A stretch of 64,000 nt of DNA from Microbacterium paraoxydans (GTDB taxonomy: Bacteria > Actinomycetota > Actinomycetes > Actinomycetales > Microbacteriaceae). Positions 21,892 to 29,462 of the stretch are shown one piece after another. Position 1 is the stretch's first letter; each line of letters opens with the position of its first letter. A program made the position numbers and the translations under genes. Below the pieces are notes generated by a model. That model had not been told where the DNA came from. It worked only from the letters and a program-made list of their open reading frames with translations, and made no database searches. The stretch is taken from positions 124,001-188,000 of the forward strand of contig NZ_JAIVLG010000004.1 in NCBI RefSeq assembly GCF_020524545.1, written 5' to 3'.

Positions 21892-22244
21892 TGGCTACCG
21901 GTGGAAACGCGATCCGTGGCACCCGCGTGGGCTCCGGCCCGATGGGGGAGCAGGACCACGGCTACCACGCCGACCGCATCGCGGTGTCCTACTGGGACGG
22001 GCTGGGCAACGAGACCGTGCGCTACTTCGCGGCCGGTCTCCCGGAAGAAGAGATCCCCGACATCATCGACCACCCGCAGTCGGGTCTGCCGGCCGGTCGT
22101 GACAAGGAGAACCCGCCCGCTCTCGCGAAAGCGGAGCCGTACAAGACGCACCTCGCCTATGTGAAGGAGCGGCGTACGGACGAGGAAGCCGTCCAGCTGC
22201 TCGACGACGCCCTCGCCCAGCTGCGTGAGCGTCGGGGCCAGTGA
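21891..22244 (+). CDS. rbpA: RNA polymerase-binding protein RbpA
   Basis: A 117-residue actinobacteria-specific transcription factor. It contacts the principal sigma factor and the beta subunit and stabilises the open complex. Family features are the basic N-terminal tail with AIRGTRVGSGPMGE, the core with the ADRIAVSYWDGLGNETVRYF strands, the basic linker and the C-terminal sigma-interaction helices (TDEEAVQLLDDALAQLRERRG). The core lacks the cysteine pair seen in zinc-binding RbpA proteins of Streptomyces. It is coupled to secG and followed by a strong terminator. Confidence 0.93.
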   Translation: MATGGNAIRGTRVGSGPMGEQDHGYHADRIAVSYWDGLGNETVRYFAAGLPEEEIPDIIDHPQSGLPAGRDKENPPALAKAEPYKTHLAYVKERRTDEEAVQLLDDALAQLRERRGQ

Positions 22245-22259
22245 CCTCGACCTGACATC

Positions 22260-22297
22260 GGAAGAAGCCGCCGCGAGTGATCGCGGCGGCTTCTTCC
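22260..22297. terminator. Terminator after rbpA, probably bidirectional
   Basis: A 17-bp perfect stem with arms 22260-22276 and 22281-22297 and loop GTGA. It lies between the convergent rbpA and the HEVGH protein gene and can serve both. Confidence 0.85.
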
Positions 22298-22319
22298 GTC
22301 TCTGGAAGGGCGCGGGGTC

Positions 22320-23591
22320 TCAACGGCACCCCGCGGCGGCATCGATGTACTCCTGCGGCGGGTAGCCGTACGCCCAGACTCCGTTGGCATCATCGGTGTA
22401 CCCCATGCTGATCGCCCAGGCGGTCGCCCACTTCTCGATGCTGTCCTGCGTGGAGGCGTCGTACATGTCTTCGCACTTCACGCTGATCGCGTGGCCCACT
22501 TCGTGCGCGACGAGGGCCTTGCTCCGCTCGGCGGGCCACTGTTCTGCGACCGAATTCGACAATTCGATGATCGCGCGGTCCGGGTCGTCCCACCACCACG
22601 TCGTGTAGCCGCCCATGCTTCCGTTGTAGCCTGCGCCGTTCACCACGGGAGCCCAGTCGAACTCCAGCAGGACCCCGGGGGCGAGCGATCGTGCGAAGGA
22701 CTCGATCTCCAGTCTCGCGCCCCTCAGCGGCCCCGCCTTCTCGGCCAGTTCTTCGGCCTCGGTGGCGATGACCTCGGCCGCGGCTCCTTGCAAGGACAGA
22801 TACGTCGACGCCGCGTCGTCGTCCAGGATCGTCGTGGCGGTGGCCACCGAAGCCGCCTTCCGCAAGGAGATCACGGCGTCGTTCCTGGCCGAGAGATGCG
22901 CCTTCTCGAAGGCGACGGCCGCCTCGCCCGTTGTCGAGAGGACTGCCACTCCGCTCTCTGAGACGCCCTCACTGGCGGAGGCGATCTCCGTTCGCGCCGT
23001 GCGCAGATCGTCGGAGAGCCGGCTCGAGGACGTCAGGTGCTGCTCCAGGAGCGTCGTCGATCCGAAGAGCTCCCAGAACCAGACGGGCTTCTCGCCCGGA
23101 GAGGGGACCTCGGTCGCCACGATCTCCTCCGCAGAGGAAGCGGTCGTCTGCGCCTTCTCGAACGCGGAGGTCAGCGCGGCCCCCAGCTGCGCATCCACAG
23201 CGAGAGCGGGATTCTCGACGGACAGGACCTGCCCCGCCGCATCCGTGACGTCGCGCAGGTCGGTGATGTCGCTGCGAACCTCCGTCTTCGCCGAGGACGC
23301 CGTCTCCGCGGCCTCCGCGTACCGCGATGCGGCGCTGTCGTATCCGAGGTTCGCAGCCACCTGGGTGATCGAGAGCGCGGCGACGACCGCGACACCGCCG
23401 ACCAGTCCCAGGATCAGACCGCGGCGGCTCTTCCTGCGTGTGGGAGGGGAGAGGGGAGGCGGCGCGGATGAGAACGCCACGGGCAGGTGGTGCGCACCGA
23501 GAAGGGGCGTCGGCGTTTCGACAGGTGGCGGGGTCGGGATCGTCACGTCGTGCCCATCCTGTGGGGCCTTCCGGCCGGTGGCTGCCTGCAT
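22320..23591 (-). CDS. Membrane-anchored protein with HEVGH putative metallopeptidase motif
   Basis: A 423-residue protein from the ATG at 23591, seventeen bases after a TACGCT -10 box on the minus strand. Layout: a Pro-rich cytoplasmic N-terminus, a basic RRKSRRG stop, one transmembrane helix (about residues 57-80), a long Ala/Ser/Thr/Glu-rich, probably helical, extracellular region, then a compact C-terminal domain. That domain contains AHEVGHAISVKCEDMY, an HExxH zinc motif, plus WWWDDPDRAI and a terminal cysteine. A downstream glutamate (SIEKWATAWA) could be the third ligand as in gluzincins. I know no characterised family with this architecture; peptidase activity is inferred from the motif alone. 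Confidence 0.65.
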   Translation of the reverse strand: MQAATGRKAPQDGHDVTIPTPPPVETPTPLLGAHHLPVAFSSAPPPLSPPTRRKSRRGLILGLVGGVAVVAALSITQVAANLGYDSAASRYAEAAETASSAKTEVRSDITDLRDVTDAAGQVLSVENPALAVDAQLGAALTSAFEKAQTTASSAEEIVATEVPSPGEKPVWFWELFGSTTLLEQHLTSSSRLSDDLRTARTEIASASEGVSESGVAVLSTTGEAAVAFEKAHLSARNDAVISLRKAASVATATTILDDDAASTYLSLQGAAAEVIATEAEELAEKAGPLRGARLEIESFARSLAPGVLLEFDWAPVVNGAGYNGSMGGYTTWWWDDPDRAIIELSNSVAEQWPAERSKALVAHEVGHAISVKCEDMYDASTQDSIEKWATAWAISMGYTDDANGVWAYGYPPQEYIDAAAGCR

Positions 23592-23634
23592 CAATGCTGT
23601 CAGCGTATTCGATTCCCGAGCGGAGCAGACGAAG

Positions 23635-23662
23635 AAGGCCCCCACCACGGGGTGGGGGCCTT
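23635..23662 (-). terminator. Terminator downstream of tRNA-Gly
   Basis: AAGGCCCCCACC and GGTGGGGGCCTT form a perfect 12-bp stem with loop ACGG. It lies ten bases beyond the 3' end of the minus-strand tRNA. Confidence 0.75.
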
Positions 23663-23671
23663 CTGGAACGG

Positions 23672-23742
23672 AGGGGCTGACGGGAATCGAACCCGCATCA
23701 TTAGTTTGGAAGACTAAGGCTTTACCACTAAGCTACAGCCCC
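23672..23742 (-). tRNA. tRNA-Gly (TCC)
   Basis: On the minus strand the 71-base gene folds as a cloverleaf: acceptor arms GGGGCTG and CAGCCCC, anticodon stem TTAGT/ACTAA around loop CTTCCAA (anticodon TCC, reading GGA and probably GGG), and T arm CGGG-TTCGATT-CCCG. CCA is not encoded. A minus-strand TATAGT box lies upstream and a terminator hairpin downstream. Confidence 0.95.
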
Positions 23743-23780
23743 GGATCCGGGACTCTGGAAGTCTCGGTGCCGACTCAACG

Positions 23781-23786
23781 ACTATA
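23781..23786 (-). promoter_or_regulatory. -10 box of tRNA-Gly
   Basis: TATAGT when read on the minus strand, 38 bases before the tRNA 5' end. No strong -35 box. Confidence 0.45.
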
Positions 23787-23814
23787 CCGGACTCTGGCGC
23801 ATGCTCCGGTCCGT

Positions 23815-23820
23815 TAGACT
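23815..23820 (+). promoter_or_regulatory. -10 box of tRNA-Pro and tig
   Basis: TAGACT 30 bases before the tRNA-Pro 5' end, with no other promoter seen before tig. The tRNA and tig may share a primary transcript. Confidence 0.5.
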
Positions 23821-23850
23821 CTGTGGGGCTGAATCTGCGTGCGGATTCCC

Positions 23851-23924
23851 CGGGGCGTAGCTCAGCTTGGTAGAGCGCCCGCTTTGGGAGCGGGAGGTCG
23901 CAGGTTCAACTCCTGTCGCCCCGA
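23851..23924 (+). tRNA. tRNA-Pro (TGG)
   Basis: A 74-base cloverleaf: acceptor arms CGGGGCG and CGCCCCG, anticodon stem CCCGC/GCGGG around loop TTTGGGA (anticodon TGG, reading CCA and CCG), and T arm GCAGG-TTCAACT-CCTGT. CCA is not encoded. It lies 62 bases before tig. Confidence 0.95.
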
Positions 23925-23986
23925 CACGGCCCCACGGACCTTACAGCCGCGATACCGCGCGGAAATCACAAGGAGAACACACCAGC

Positions 23987-25456
23987 ATGGCGAACAGCAC
24001 CGTCGAGAAGCTGACCCCGACCCGGGTCAAGCTCAGCATCACGGTCACCCCGGACGACCTCAAGCCCAGCATCGCGCACGCCTACGAGCACATCGCTCAG
24101 GACGTGCAGATCCCCGGCTTCCGCAAGGGCAAGGTTCCGGCGCCCATCATCGATCAGCGCATCGGCCGCGGTGCCGTCATCGAGCACGCGGTGAACGAGG
24201 GCCTGGACAAGTTCTTCCGCGACGCCACGGTCGAGCACAAGCTGCGCGTCGTCGGTCGCCCCTCGGCCGACATCACGCAGTGGCCGAGCGAGAAGGACTT
24301 CTCCGGCGACCTGCTCGTCGACATCGAGGTGGACGTCCGTCCTGACATCGAGCTCCCCTCCTACGACGGCATCACCGTGACCGTCGACGCCGTCGAGGCG
24401 GATGACGCTGCGCTCGACGCTGAGCTCGACAACATGCGTGCCCGTTTCGGCACGCTCGTCCCGGTCGATCGTCCGGCCACGAAGGGTGACTTCGTCGACC
24501 TCGACCTCGTCGCCACGATCGACGGCGCCGAGATCGACCGCGCCGAGGGCGTCTCGTATGAGATCGGCTCCGGCGAGCTGCTCGAGGGCATCGACGACGC
24601 GATCGAGTCCCTCACCGCGGGTGAGGACACCACGTTCCGCTCGGCGCTCGTCGGTGGCGACCACGCGGGCTCCGAGGCCGAGGTCTCCGTGACGGTCAAG
24701 GCCGTCAAGGAACGCGAGCTGCCCGAGGCTGACGACGACTTCGCTCAGATCGCGAGTGAGTTCGACACGATCGCAGAGCTCCGGGAGAGCCTGGCAGAGC
24801 GTGTCGCTCAGCAGGGCGTCTTCACGCAGGGCTCCGCCGCACGCGACAAGCTCGTGGAGGTGCTGCTCGAGCAGATCGAGATCCCGGTTCCGCCTCAGCT
24901 CATCGAGGACGAGGTCCACAACCACCTCGAGGGCGAAGGCCGTCTCGAGGACGACGTGCACCGTGCCGAGGTCACCGAAGCGAGCGAGAAGCAGTTCCGT
25001 ACGCAGGTGCTTCTCGACACGATCGCCGAGCAGGCTGACGTGCAGGTCTCGCAGGAGGAGCTCAGCCAGTACCTCATCCAGTCGGCGGCGCAGTACGGCA
25101 TGGCGCCGCAGGAGTTCGTCGAGGCTCTGCAGTCGTCGAACCAGCTCCCCGCGCTCGTCGGTGAGGTCGCCCGCAACAAGGCCCTCGCGATCGCGCTCGG
25201 CAAGGTGAAGGTCGTCGACAGCAACGGCAAGGCCGTCGACCTGTCCGACTTCATCGTGACCGATGACGAGGCTGCGGAGGCTGAGGCCGCCGAGTCCGAG
25301 GAGAAGCCGGCCAAGAAGGCTCCCGCCAAGAAGCCGGCCGCCAAGAAGGCTCCGGCCAAGAAGGCTGCCGAGACTGAAGACGCCGAGAAGCCGGCCGCCA
25401 AGAAGCCCGCTGCCAAGAAGGCTCCGGCCAAGAAGGCCGCCGACAAGGCCGAGTGA
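23987..25456 (+). CDS. tig: Trigger factor, with a Lys/Ala-rich C-terminal tail
   Basis: A 489-residue ribosome-associated chaperone and prolyl isomerase. The N-terminal ribosome-binding domain has the conserved [13 protein letters not shown] loop (GFRKGK touches protein L23). The FKBP-type PPIase domain follows ([15 protein letters not shown], about residues 165-250), then the helical chaperone arms. After residue about 430 comes an acidic linker and a roughly 45-residue tail of [13 protein letters not shown] repeats, unlike E. coli TF and reminiscent of histone H1 tails. The start is the ATG after SD AAGGAGA. The DNA of the tail is repetitive but in frame. A strong terminator follows. Confidence 0.95.
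   Translation: MANSTVEKLTPTRVKLSITVTPDDLKPSIAHAYEHIAQDVQIPGFRKGKVPAPIIDQRIGRGAVIEHAVNEGLDKFFRDATVEHKLRVVGRPSADITQWPSEKDFSGDLLVDIEVDVRPDIELPSYDGITVTVDAVEADDAALDAELDNMRARFGTLVPVDRPATKGDFVDLDLVATIDGAEIDRAEGVSYEIGSGELLEGIDDAIESLTAGEDTTFRSALVGGDHAGSEAEVSVTVKAVKERELPEADDDFAQIASEFDTIAELRESLAERVAQQGVFTQGSAARDKLVEVLLEQIEIPVPPQLIEDEVHNHLEGEGRLEDDVHRAEVTEASEKQFRTQVLLDTIAEQADVQVSQEELSQYLIQSAAQYGMAPQEFVEALQSSNQLPALVGEVARNKALAIALGKVKVVDSNGKAVDLSDFIVTDDEAAEAEAAESEEKPAKKAPAKKPAAKKAPAKKAAETEDAEKPAAKKPAAKKAPAKKAADKAE
25312..25450 (+). repeat. In-frame repeats encoding the [13 protein letters not shown] tail of tig
   Basis: Imperfect tandem copies of a GCCAAGAAG-containing unit. Reiterated pieces include GCCAAGAAGGCTCC and GCCGCCAAGAAG, interrupted by a short acidic spacer (ETEDAEK). 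The tail length may vary by slippage. Confidence 0.75.
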
Positions 25457-25473
25457 TCGACACGATCCTGTGA

Positions 25474-25506
25474 AGAGGGCGGATGCTGCGGCATCCGCCC
25501 TCTTTT
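25474..25506 (+). terminator. Terminator after tig
   Basis: AGAGGGCGGATGC and GCATCCGCCCTCT form a perfect 13-bp stem with loop TGCG, followed by TTTT. Confidence 0.85.
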
Positions 25507-25524
25507 CCTATCGAGGAGACGACC

Positions 25525-26022
25525 ATGACGAAGAGCTGGGACGAGCGCGTGGACGAGGTCTGGGCGGAGGCCTCCGGTGAGGAGGTCGGTGCTGACACGA
25601 TCGCCCGCATCGACGCGCTGGCTGCGGAGCGCGGCCCCGACGACGCCCGCGCGGAGTTCGAACGGGCAGGTGCGCGCGACTCCGCGGGGATGCCGGCAGA
25701 GGCGGTCGTGCTGTATCGCCGCGCTCTCATGCTGGGCCTCGACGAGGAGCACCGACCGCAGTGCGTGATCCAGCTGGCGAGCTCGCTGCGGAATCTCGGC
25801 GAGTACGAAGACGCCCTCGCCGTCATCCGTGCGGAGGAGGAGCTCTCCGCCGACGGTCCGTACCGCGACGCCGTCGCCACGGTCCACGCCCTCATCCTCG
25901 CGAGCGCGGGCCGACCGGCGCAGGGGCTCTCGGTGGCGTTGCTCGCCCTGGTGCCCCACCTTCCGCGCTACCACCGGTCGATGACGGCATACGCCCTCGA
26001 GGTCGCCGACGCCGACACCTGA
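25525..26022 (+). CDS. TPR_5-type tetratricopeptide protein
   Basis: A 165-residue all-helical protein. The segments [61 protein letters not shown] and the following [19 protein letters not shown] repeat fit two to three TPR units (short: [12 protein letters not shown]). The size and the WDERVDEVW opening resemble stand-alone Tetratrico_5 proteins common in actinobacteria, whose role is unknown beyond protein contacts. SD GAGGAG lies seven bases before the ATG. It sits between tig and clpP1, both proteostasis genes, but no direct link is shown. Confidence 0.75.
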   Translation: MTKSWDERVDEVWAEASGEEVGADTIARIDALAAERGPDDARAEFERAGARDSAGMPAEAVVLYRRALMLGLDEEHRPQCVIQLASSLRNLGEYEDALAVIRAEEELSADGPYRDAVATVHALILASAGRPAQGLSVALLALVPHLPRYHRSMTAYALEVADADT

Positions 26023-26065
26023 TATGCCGACGGCGAACACGGCCTGGGTGCTGCGCCCGCGCCGG

Positions 26066-26071
26066 TAGATT
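26066..26071 (+). promoter_or_regulatory. -10 box of clpP1-clpP2
   Basis: TAGATT 32 bases before the clpP1 ATG, with AGGAGCTGAC as SD. I found no clear ClgR operator in the short upstream gap. Confidence 0.45.
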
Positions 26072-26103
26072 CGAATCACTGAAACACGGAATCAGGAGCT
26101 GAC

Positions 26104-26697
26104 ATGGCTGAACCCCTCGTCGCGACAAGCGTCTTCGACAGGTTGCTGAAGGACCGCATCATCTGGCTCGGCTCGGAGGTGCGAGATGAGAACGCCAACG
26201 AGATCTGCGCGAAGATCCTTCTGCTCGCCGCAGAGGACTCCGAGCGGGACATCTATCTCTACGTGAACTCACCCGGTGGTTCGATCACCGCCGGCATGGC
26301 CATCTACGACACGATGCAGTTCGTCCCGAACGACATCGTCACGGTCGGTATCGGAATGGCCGCCTCGATGGGGCAGCTGCTGCTGACGGCAGGCACGAAG
26401 GGCAAGCGGTACATTACCCCCAACGCGCGAGTGCTGCTGCACCAGCCGCACGGCGGCTTCGGCGGGACGTCGAGTGACATCCAGACCCAGGCGCAACTCA
26501 TCATGTCGATGAAGAACCGCCTCGCCGAGATCACGGCGGCGCAGACCGGCAAGTCGGTCGAGCAGATCAACGAGGACGGTGACCGCGACCGCTGGTTCAC
26601 CGCCGAGGAGGCGCTCGAGTACGGCTTCGTCGACCACATCCGCGAATCGGCTTCCGATGTCATCGGTGGCGGCGGAACCGACCAGGACACCGAGTAA
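26104..26697 (+). CDS. clpP1: ATP-dependent Clp protease proteolytic subunit 1
   Basis: A 197-residue serine protease subunit. The catalytic Ser is S88 in GMAASMG and the His is H113 in LLHQPHGG. Actinobacterial ClpP1 and ClpP2 form mixed tetradecamers and work with ClpX or ClpC1 to degrade tagged and regulatory proteins. Length and the absence of a long propeptide are normal. clpP2 follows after 20 bases, so the two are cotranscribed. clpX is 4.6 kb downstream, separated by the deoxyribose operon. Confidence 0.96.
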   Translation: MAEPLVATSVFDRLLKDRIIWLGSEVRDENANEICAKILLLAAEDSERDIYLYVNSPGGSITAGMAIYDTMQFVPNDIVTVGIGMAASMGQLLLTAGTKGKRYITPNARVLLHQPHGGFGGTSSDIQTQAQLIMSMKNRLAEITAAQTGKSVEQINEDGDRDRWFTAEEALEYGFVDHIRESASDVIGGGGTDQDTE

Positions 26698-26717
26698 CGG
26701 AAAGCGAAAGGACGCTC

Positions 26718-27359
26718 ATGTACACCCCCACTTTCCGCTCATCCGGTGATCTGCCCTCCAGCCGCTACGTGCTCCCGCAGTTCGAGGAGCGCACCGCCTA
26801 CGGCTTCAAGCGTCAGGACCCGTACAACAAGCTGTTCGAAGACCGCGTGATCTTCCTCGGCGTGCAGGTCGACGATGCGTCGGCCGACGACGTGATGGCT
26901 CAACTCCTGGTTCTGGAGAGCCAGGACTCGGAGCGCGACATCACGATGTACATCAACTCGCCCGGTGGCTCGTTCACAGCGATGACGGCTATCTACGACA
27001 CGATGCAGTACGTCGCGCCCCAGATCCAGACCGTCGTCCTCGGACAGGCTGCCTCGGCAGCGGCTGTGCTGCTCGCGGCCGGCGCGCCGGGGAAGCGCCT
27101 CGCGCTTCCGAACGCCCGCGTGCTCATCCACCAGCCCGCGATGGGGGAGGCGGGCCACGGCCAGGCTTCCGACATCGAGATCCAGGCCGCGGAGATCCTC
27201 CGCATGCGGACCTGGCTCGAGGAGACCTTGGCCGGGCACACGAACCGCACCCCGGAGCAGGTGAACCGCGACATCGACCGCGACAACATCCTCTCCGCCA
27301 CGGAGGCACTCGAGTACGGCATCGTCGACCAGGTGCTCACCACGCGCAAGCGCGTCTGA
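26718..27359 (+). CDS. clpP2: ATP-dependent Clp protease proteolytic subunit 2
   Basis: A 213-residue paralogue of the preceding subunit. The N-terminal extension before the conserved DRVIFLG core, about 42 residues, is longer than in ClpP1 and may include a propeptide. Catalytic residues are S113 in GQAASAAAVLL and H138 in LIHQPAMG. It is expected to pair with ClpP1 in a two-ring complex. SD GAAAGGA precedes the ATG. Confidence 0.96.
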   Translation: MYTPTFRSSGDLPSSRYVLPQFEERTAYGFKRQDPYNKLFEDRVIFLGVQVDDASADDVMAQLLVLESQDSERDITMYINSPGGSFTAMTAIYDTMQYVAPQIQTVVLGQAASAAAVLLAAGAPGKRLALPNARVLIHQPAMGEAGHGQASDIEIQAAEILRMRTWLEETLAGHTNRTPEQVNRDIDRDNILSATEALEYGIVDQVLTTRKRV

Positions 27360-27373
27360 GCGCGTCGAGACCT

Positions 27374-27410
27374 CGAAAGGACGCCCGTCGATCTGACGGG
27401 CGTCCTTTCG
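27374..27410 (+). terminator. Terminator after clpP2
   Basis: A 16-bp perfect stem with arms 27374-27389 and 27395-27410 (outer bases CGAAAGGACG and CGTCCTTTCG) and a 5-base loop. Confidence 0.85.
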
Positions 27411-27489
27411 TCGTCTCCGGCGGATGTGCATCGTCCTCCACGTGGGCTGCGCATATGAGCACACAGGTGCGCGTACGCGGTATTGGGCC

Positions 27490-27495
27490 TACGCT
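27490..27495 (+). promoter_or_regulatory. -10 box of the deoxyribose operon regulator
   Basis: TACGCT, with the predicted start of transcription at about 27502, leaves a leader of only about 14 bases. That leader still carries SD AAGGAGG, five bases before the GTG. Confidence 0.5.
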
Positions 27496-27515
27496 GGGGG
27501 AGGAAGGAGGATGCC

Positions 27516-28451
27516 GTGGAAGAAGATCTGCTCATGGTTCGCGTCGCCGAGCTGTACTACGACGAGGACAAGACTCAGGACGAGATCGGCGGACTTCTCA
27601 AGATCTCTCGGTGGAAGGTCGGTCGTTTGCTCACGCAGGCGCGCGAGCGCGGAATCGTGCGCATCGAGATCGTGCATCCCCGCGCCCGGCGCCTCGGTCT
27701 CGAACGGCTTCTCGTCGAGAGGTTCGGTCTGACGGACGCCGTCGTCGTTCCTTCGCCCGAGGGAGATGACGGCACGTTGGAGCGCGTGGCGCAGGCCGCC
27801 GCCGACTTCCTCACCGCGCTGCGACCGGTTCCTCGGACGCTCGGCGTGAGCTGGGGGCGTACCCTCCGCGCTGTCGCGGAAGCCCTGCCCGACGGGTGGG
27901 CCAACGGGGTCACCGTGGTGCAGCTCAACGGGGGAGTGAGCTTGAACCGCCGTTCGGGCGGCGCAGCGGGCCTGGCCGTCACGATCGCCCAGCGGGCCTC
28001 GGGCCAGGTGTCCCTGCTGCCCAGTCCCGCGATCCTGGAGCGGGTCGAGACGAAGCAGGCCATCGAGTCGGACCGCACCGTCGCGGCCGTGCTCGAAGAG
28101 GCCGCAGAGTCCCAGGCTTTCCTTTTCACGGCAGGTCCGTGCGATGCCTCTTCCGCTCATGTCGAGAACGGATACCTCAGCGCAGAAGACGTGGAGGAAC
28201 TCGCGCGCCGCGGCGCTGTCGGCGATGTGCTCGGCCGCTACGTCGACGCCGAGGGCAACATCGTCGACTCGCAGCTGGACGCCCGCACGGTCGGCGTCTC
28301 GCTCGACCGTCTTCGCGGAGCCACCCATGCGATCTTCGTGACGGCGGGTCCCGCCAAGCACGACATCGCACGTACAGTCGTGACCAGTGGCCTGTGCGGC
28401 GTTCTGGTGACCGATGAGACCACAGCACGAGCATTGTTGGAGGAACAGTGA
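27516..28451 (+). CDS. deoR: SorC/DeoR-type sugar-binding transcriptional regulator of the deo operon
   Basis: A 311-residue regulator with an N-terminal helix-turn-helix (VAELYYDEDKTQDEIGGLLKISRWKVGRLLTQAR, residues about 8-42; short: TQDEIGGLLKISR) and a C-terminal SorC-family sugar-phosphate-binding domain (LGVSWGRTLRAVAEAL, GGVSLNRR). The start is the GTG at 27516, with an ideal SD AAGGAGG at 27504-27510. Its stop overlaps the GTG of deoC. By analogy with B. subtilis DeoR, which is in the same family, it should respond to deoxyribose-5-phosphate and control this operon. That ligand is inference. Confidence 0.85.
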   Translation: MEEDLLMVRVAELYYDEDKTQDEIGGLLKISRWKVGRLLTQARERGIVRIEIVHPRARRLGLERLLVERFGLTDAVVVPSPEGDDGTLERVAQAAADFLTALRPVPRTLGVSWGRTLRAVAEALPDGWANGVTVVQLNGGVSLNRRSGGAAGLAVTIAQRASGQVSLLPSPAILERVETKQAIESDRTVAAVLEEAAESQAFLFTAGPCDASSAHVENGYLSAEDVEELARRGAVGDVLGRYVDAEGNIVDSQLDARTVGVSLDRLRGATHAIFVTAGPAKHDIARTVVTSGLCGVLVTDETTARALLEEQ

Positions 28452-29449
28452 CGACCAAAGAACTCAGCCGCAGGACGGCGGTGGATGTTCTCGGCGCCGA
28501 GCCGGACGACGCCACTCTCCGGCGCTTCCTGCACGGACTCCCGGGAGTGGACGCCGTGGGGCTGGAACAGCGCGCTGCCGGACTCGGCACCCGCTCGATC
28601 AAGACCACCTCGAAGGCCTGGGCGCTCGACACCATCATCAAGCTGATCGACCTCACGACGCTGGAGGGGGCGGACACCCCCGGCAAGGTGCGCTCCCTCG
28701 TCGCCAAGGCCAAGAACCCGGATGCGGCCGATCCGTCGACTCCGCGCGTCGCTGCGGTCTGCGTCTACGGCGACATGGTCGGCGACGCGGTCAGCGCGCT
28801 CGACACTCTGCACGGCGACCCCGACGACGGGCTGATCTCGGTCGCCGCGGTGGCCACGGCCTTCCCGAGCGGGCGTTCGTCTCTCGCGATCAAGCTCGCC
28901 GACACGGCGGAGGCGGTCGCCGCCGGAGCCGACGAGATCGACATGGTCATCGACCGCGGGGCGTTCCTCTCCGGTCGCTACGGGCTGGTGTTCGACCAGA
29001 TCGCACAGGTCAAGGAGGCCTGCCGACGCGAGGACGGCTCCTCTGCGTCCCTGAAGGTGATCCTCGAGACCGGTGAGCTGAACACCTACGACAACATCAA
29101 GCGTGCTTCCTGGCTCGGCATCCTCGCCGGTGGTGACTTCATCAAGACCTCGACCGGCAAGGTCCAGCCTGCTGCGACGCTCCCGACGACACTGCTCATG
29201 CTGGAGACCGTCCGGGACTGGTATCGCGGGACCGGGGAGAAGATCGGTGTGAAGCCGGCGGGCGGCATCCGTTCCTCGAAGGACGCGGTGAAGTACCTGG
29301 TCACCGTCGCCGAGACAGTGGGCGAGGAGTGGCTGCAGCCGCACCTCTTCCGTTTCGGGGCCTCCAGTCTCCTCAACGACGTGCTCCTGCAGCGTCAGAA
29401 GCTCACCTCCGGCCACTACTCGGGCCCCGACTACGTCACGATCGACTGA
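28448..29449 (+). CDS. deoC: Deoxyribose-phosphate aldolase, long form
   Basis: A 333-residue class I aldolase splitting 2-deoxyribose-5-phosphate into acetaldehyde and glyceraldehyde-3-phosphate. Active-site segments: KLIDLTTLEGADTPGKV, the EIDMVIDRGAFLSG strand and the Schiff-base lysine region GDFIKTSTGKV, with GVKPAGGIRS binding phosphate. It is about 80 residues longer than E. coli DeoC and closer in size to the eukaryotic-type enzymes. The GTG start overlaps the regulator stop. The acetaldehyde product explains the two aldehyde dehydrogenase-like genes that follow. Confidence 0.95.
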   Translation: MTTKELSRRTAVDVLGAEPDDATLRRFLHGLPGVDAVGLEQRAAGLGTRSIKTTSKAWALDTIIKLIDLTTLEGADTPGKVRSLVAKAKNPDAADPSTPRVAAVCVYGDMVGDAVSALDTLHGDPDDGLISVAAVATAFPSGRSSLAIKLADTAEAVAAGADEIDMVIDRGAFLSGRYGLVFDQIAQVKEACRREDGSSASLKVILETGELNTYDNIKRASWLGILAGGDFIKTSTGKVQPAATLPTTLLMLETVRDWYRGTGEKIGVKPAGGIRSSKDAVKYLVTVAETVGEEWLQPHLFRFGASSLLNDVLLQRQKLTSGHYSGPDYVTID

Positions 29450-29462
29450 CGGGAAGACGAAC

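Noticed and set aside
25312..25450. Frameshift or assembly artefact at the end of tig
   Set aside because: The repeats stay in frame, codon use is normal, and a proper stop and terminator follow.
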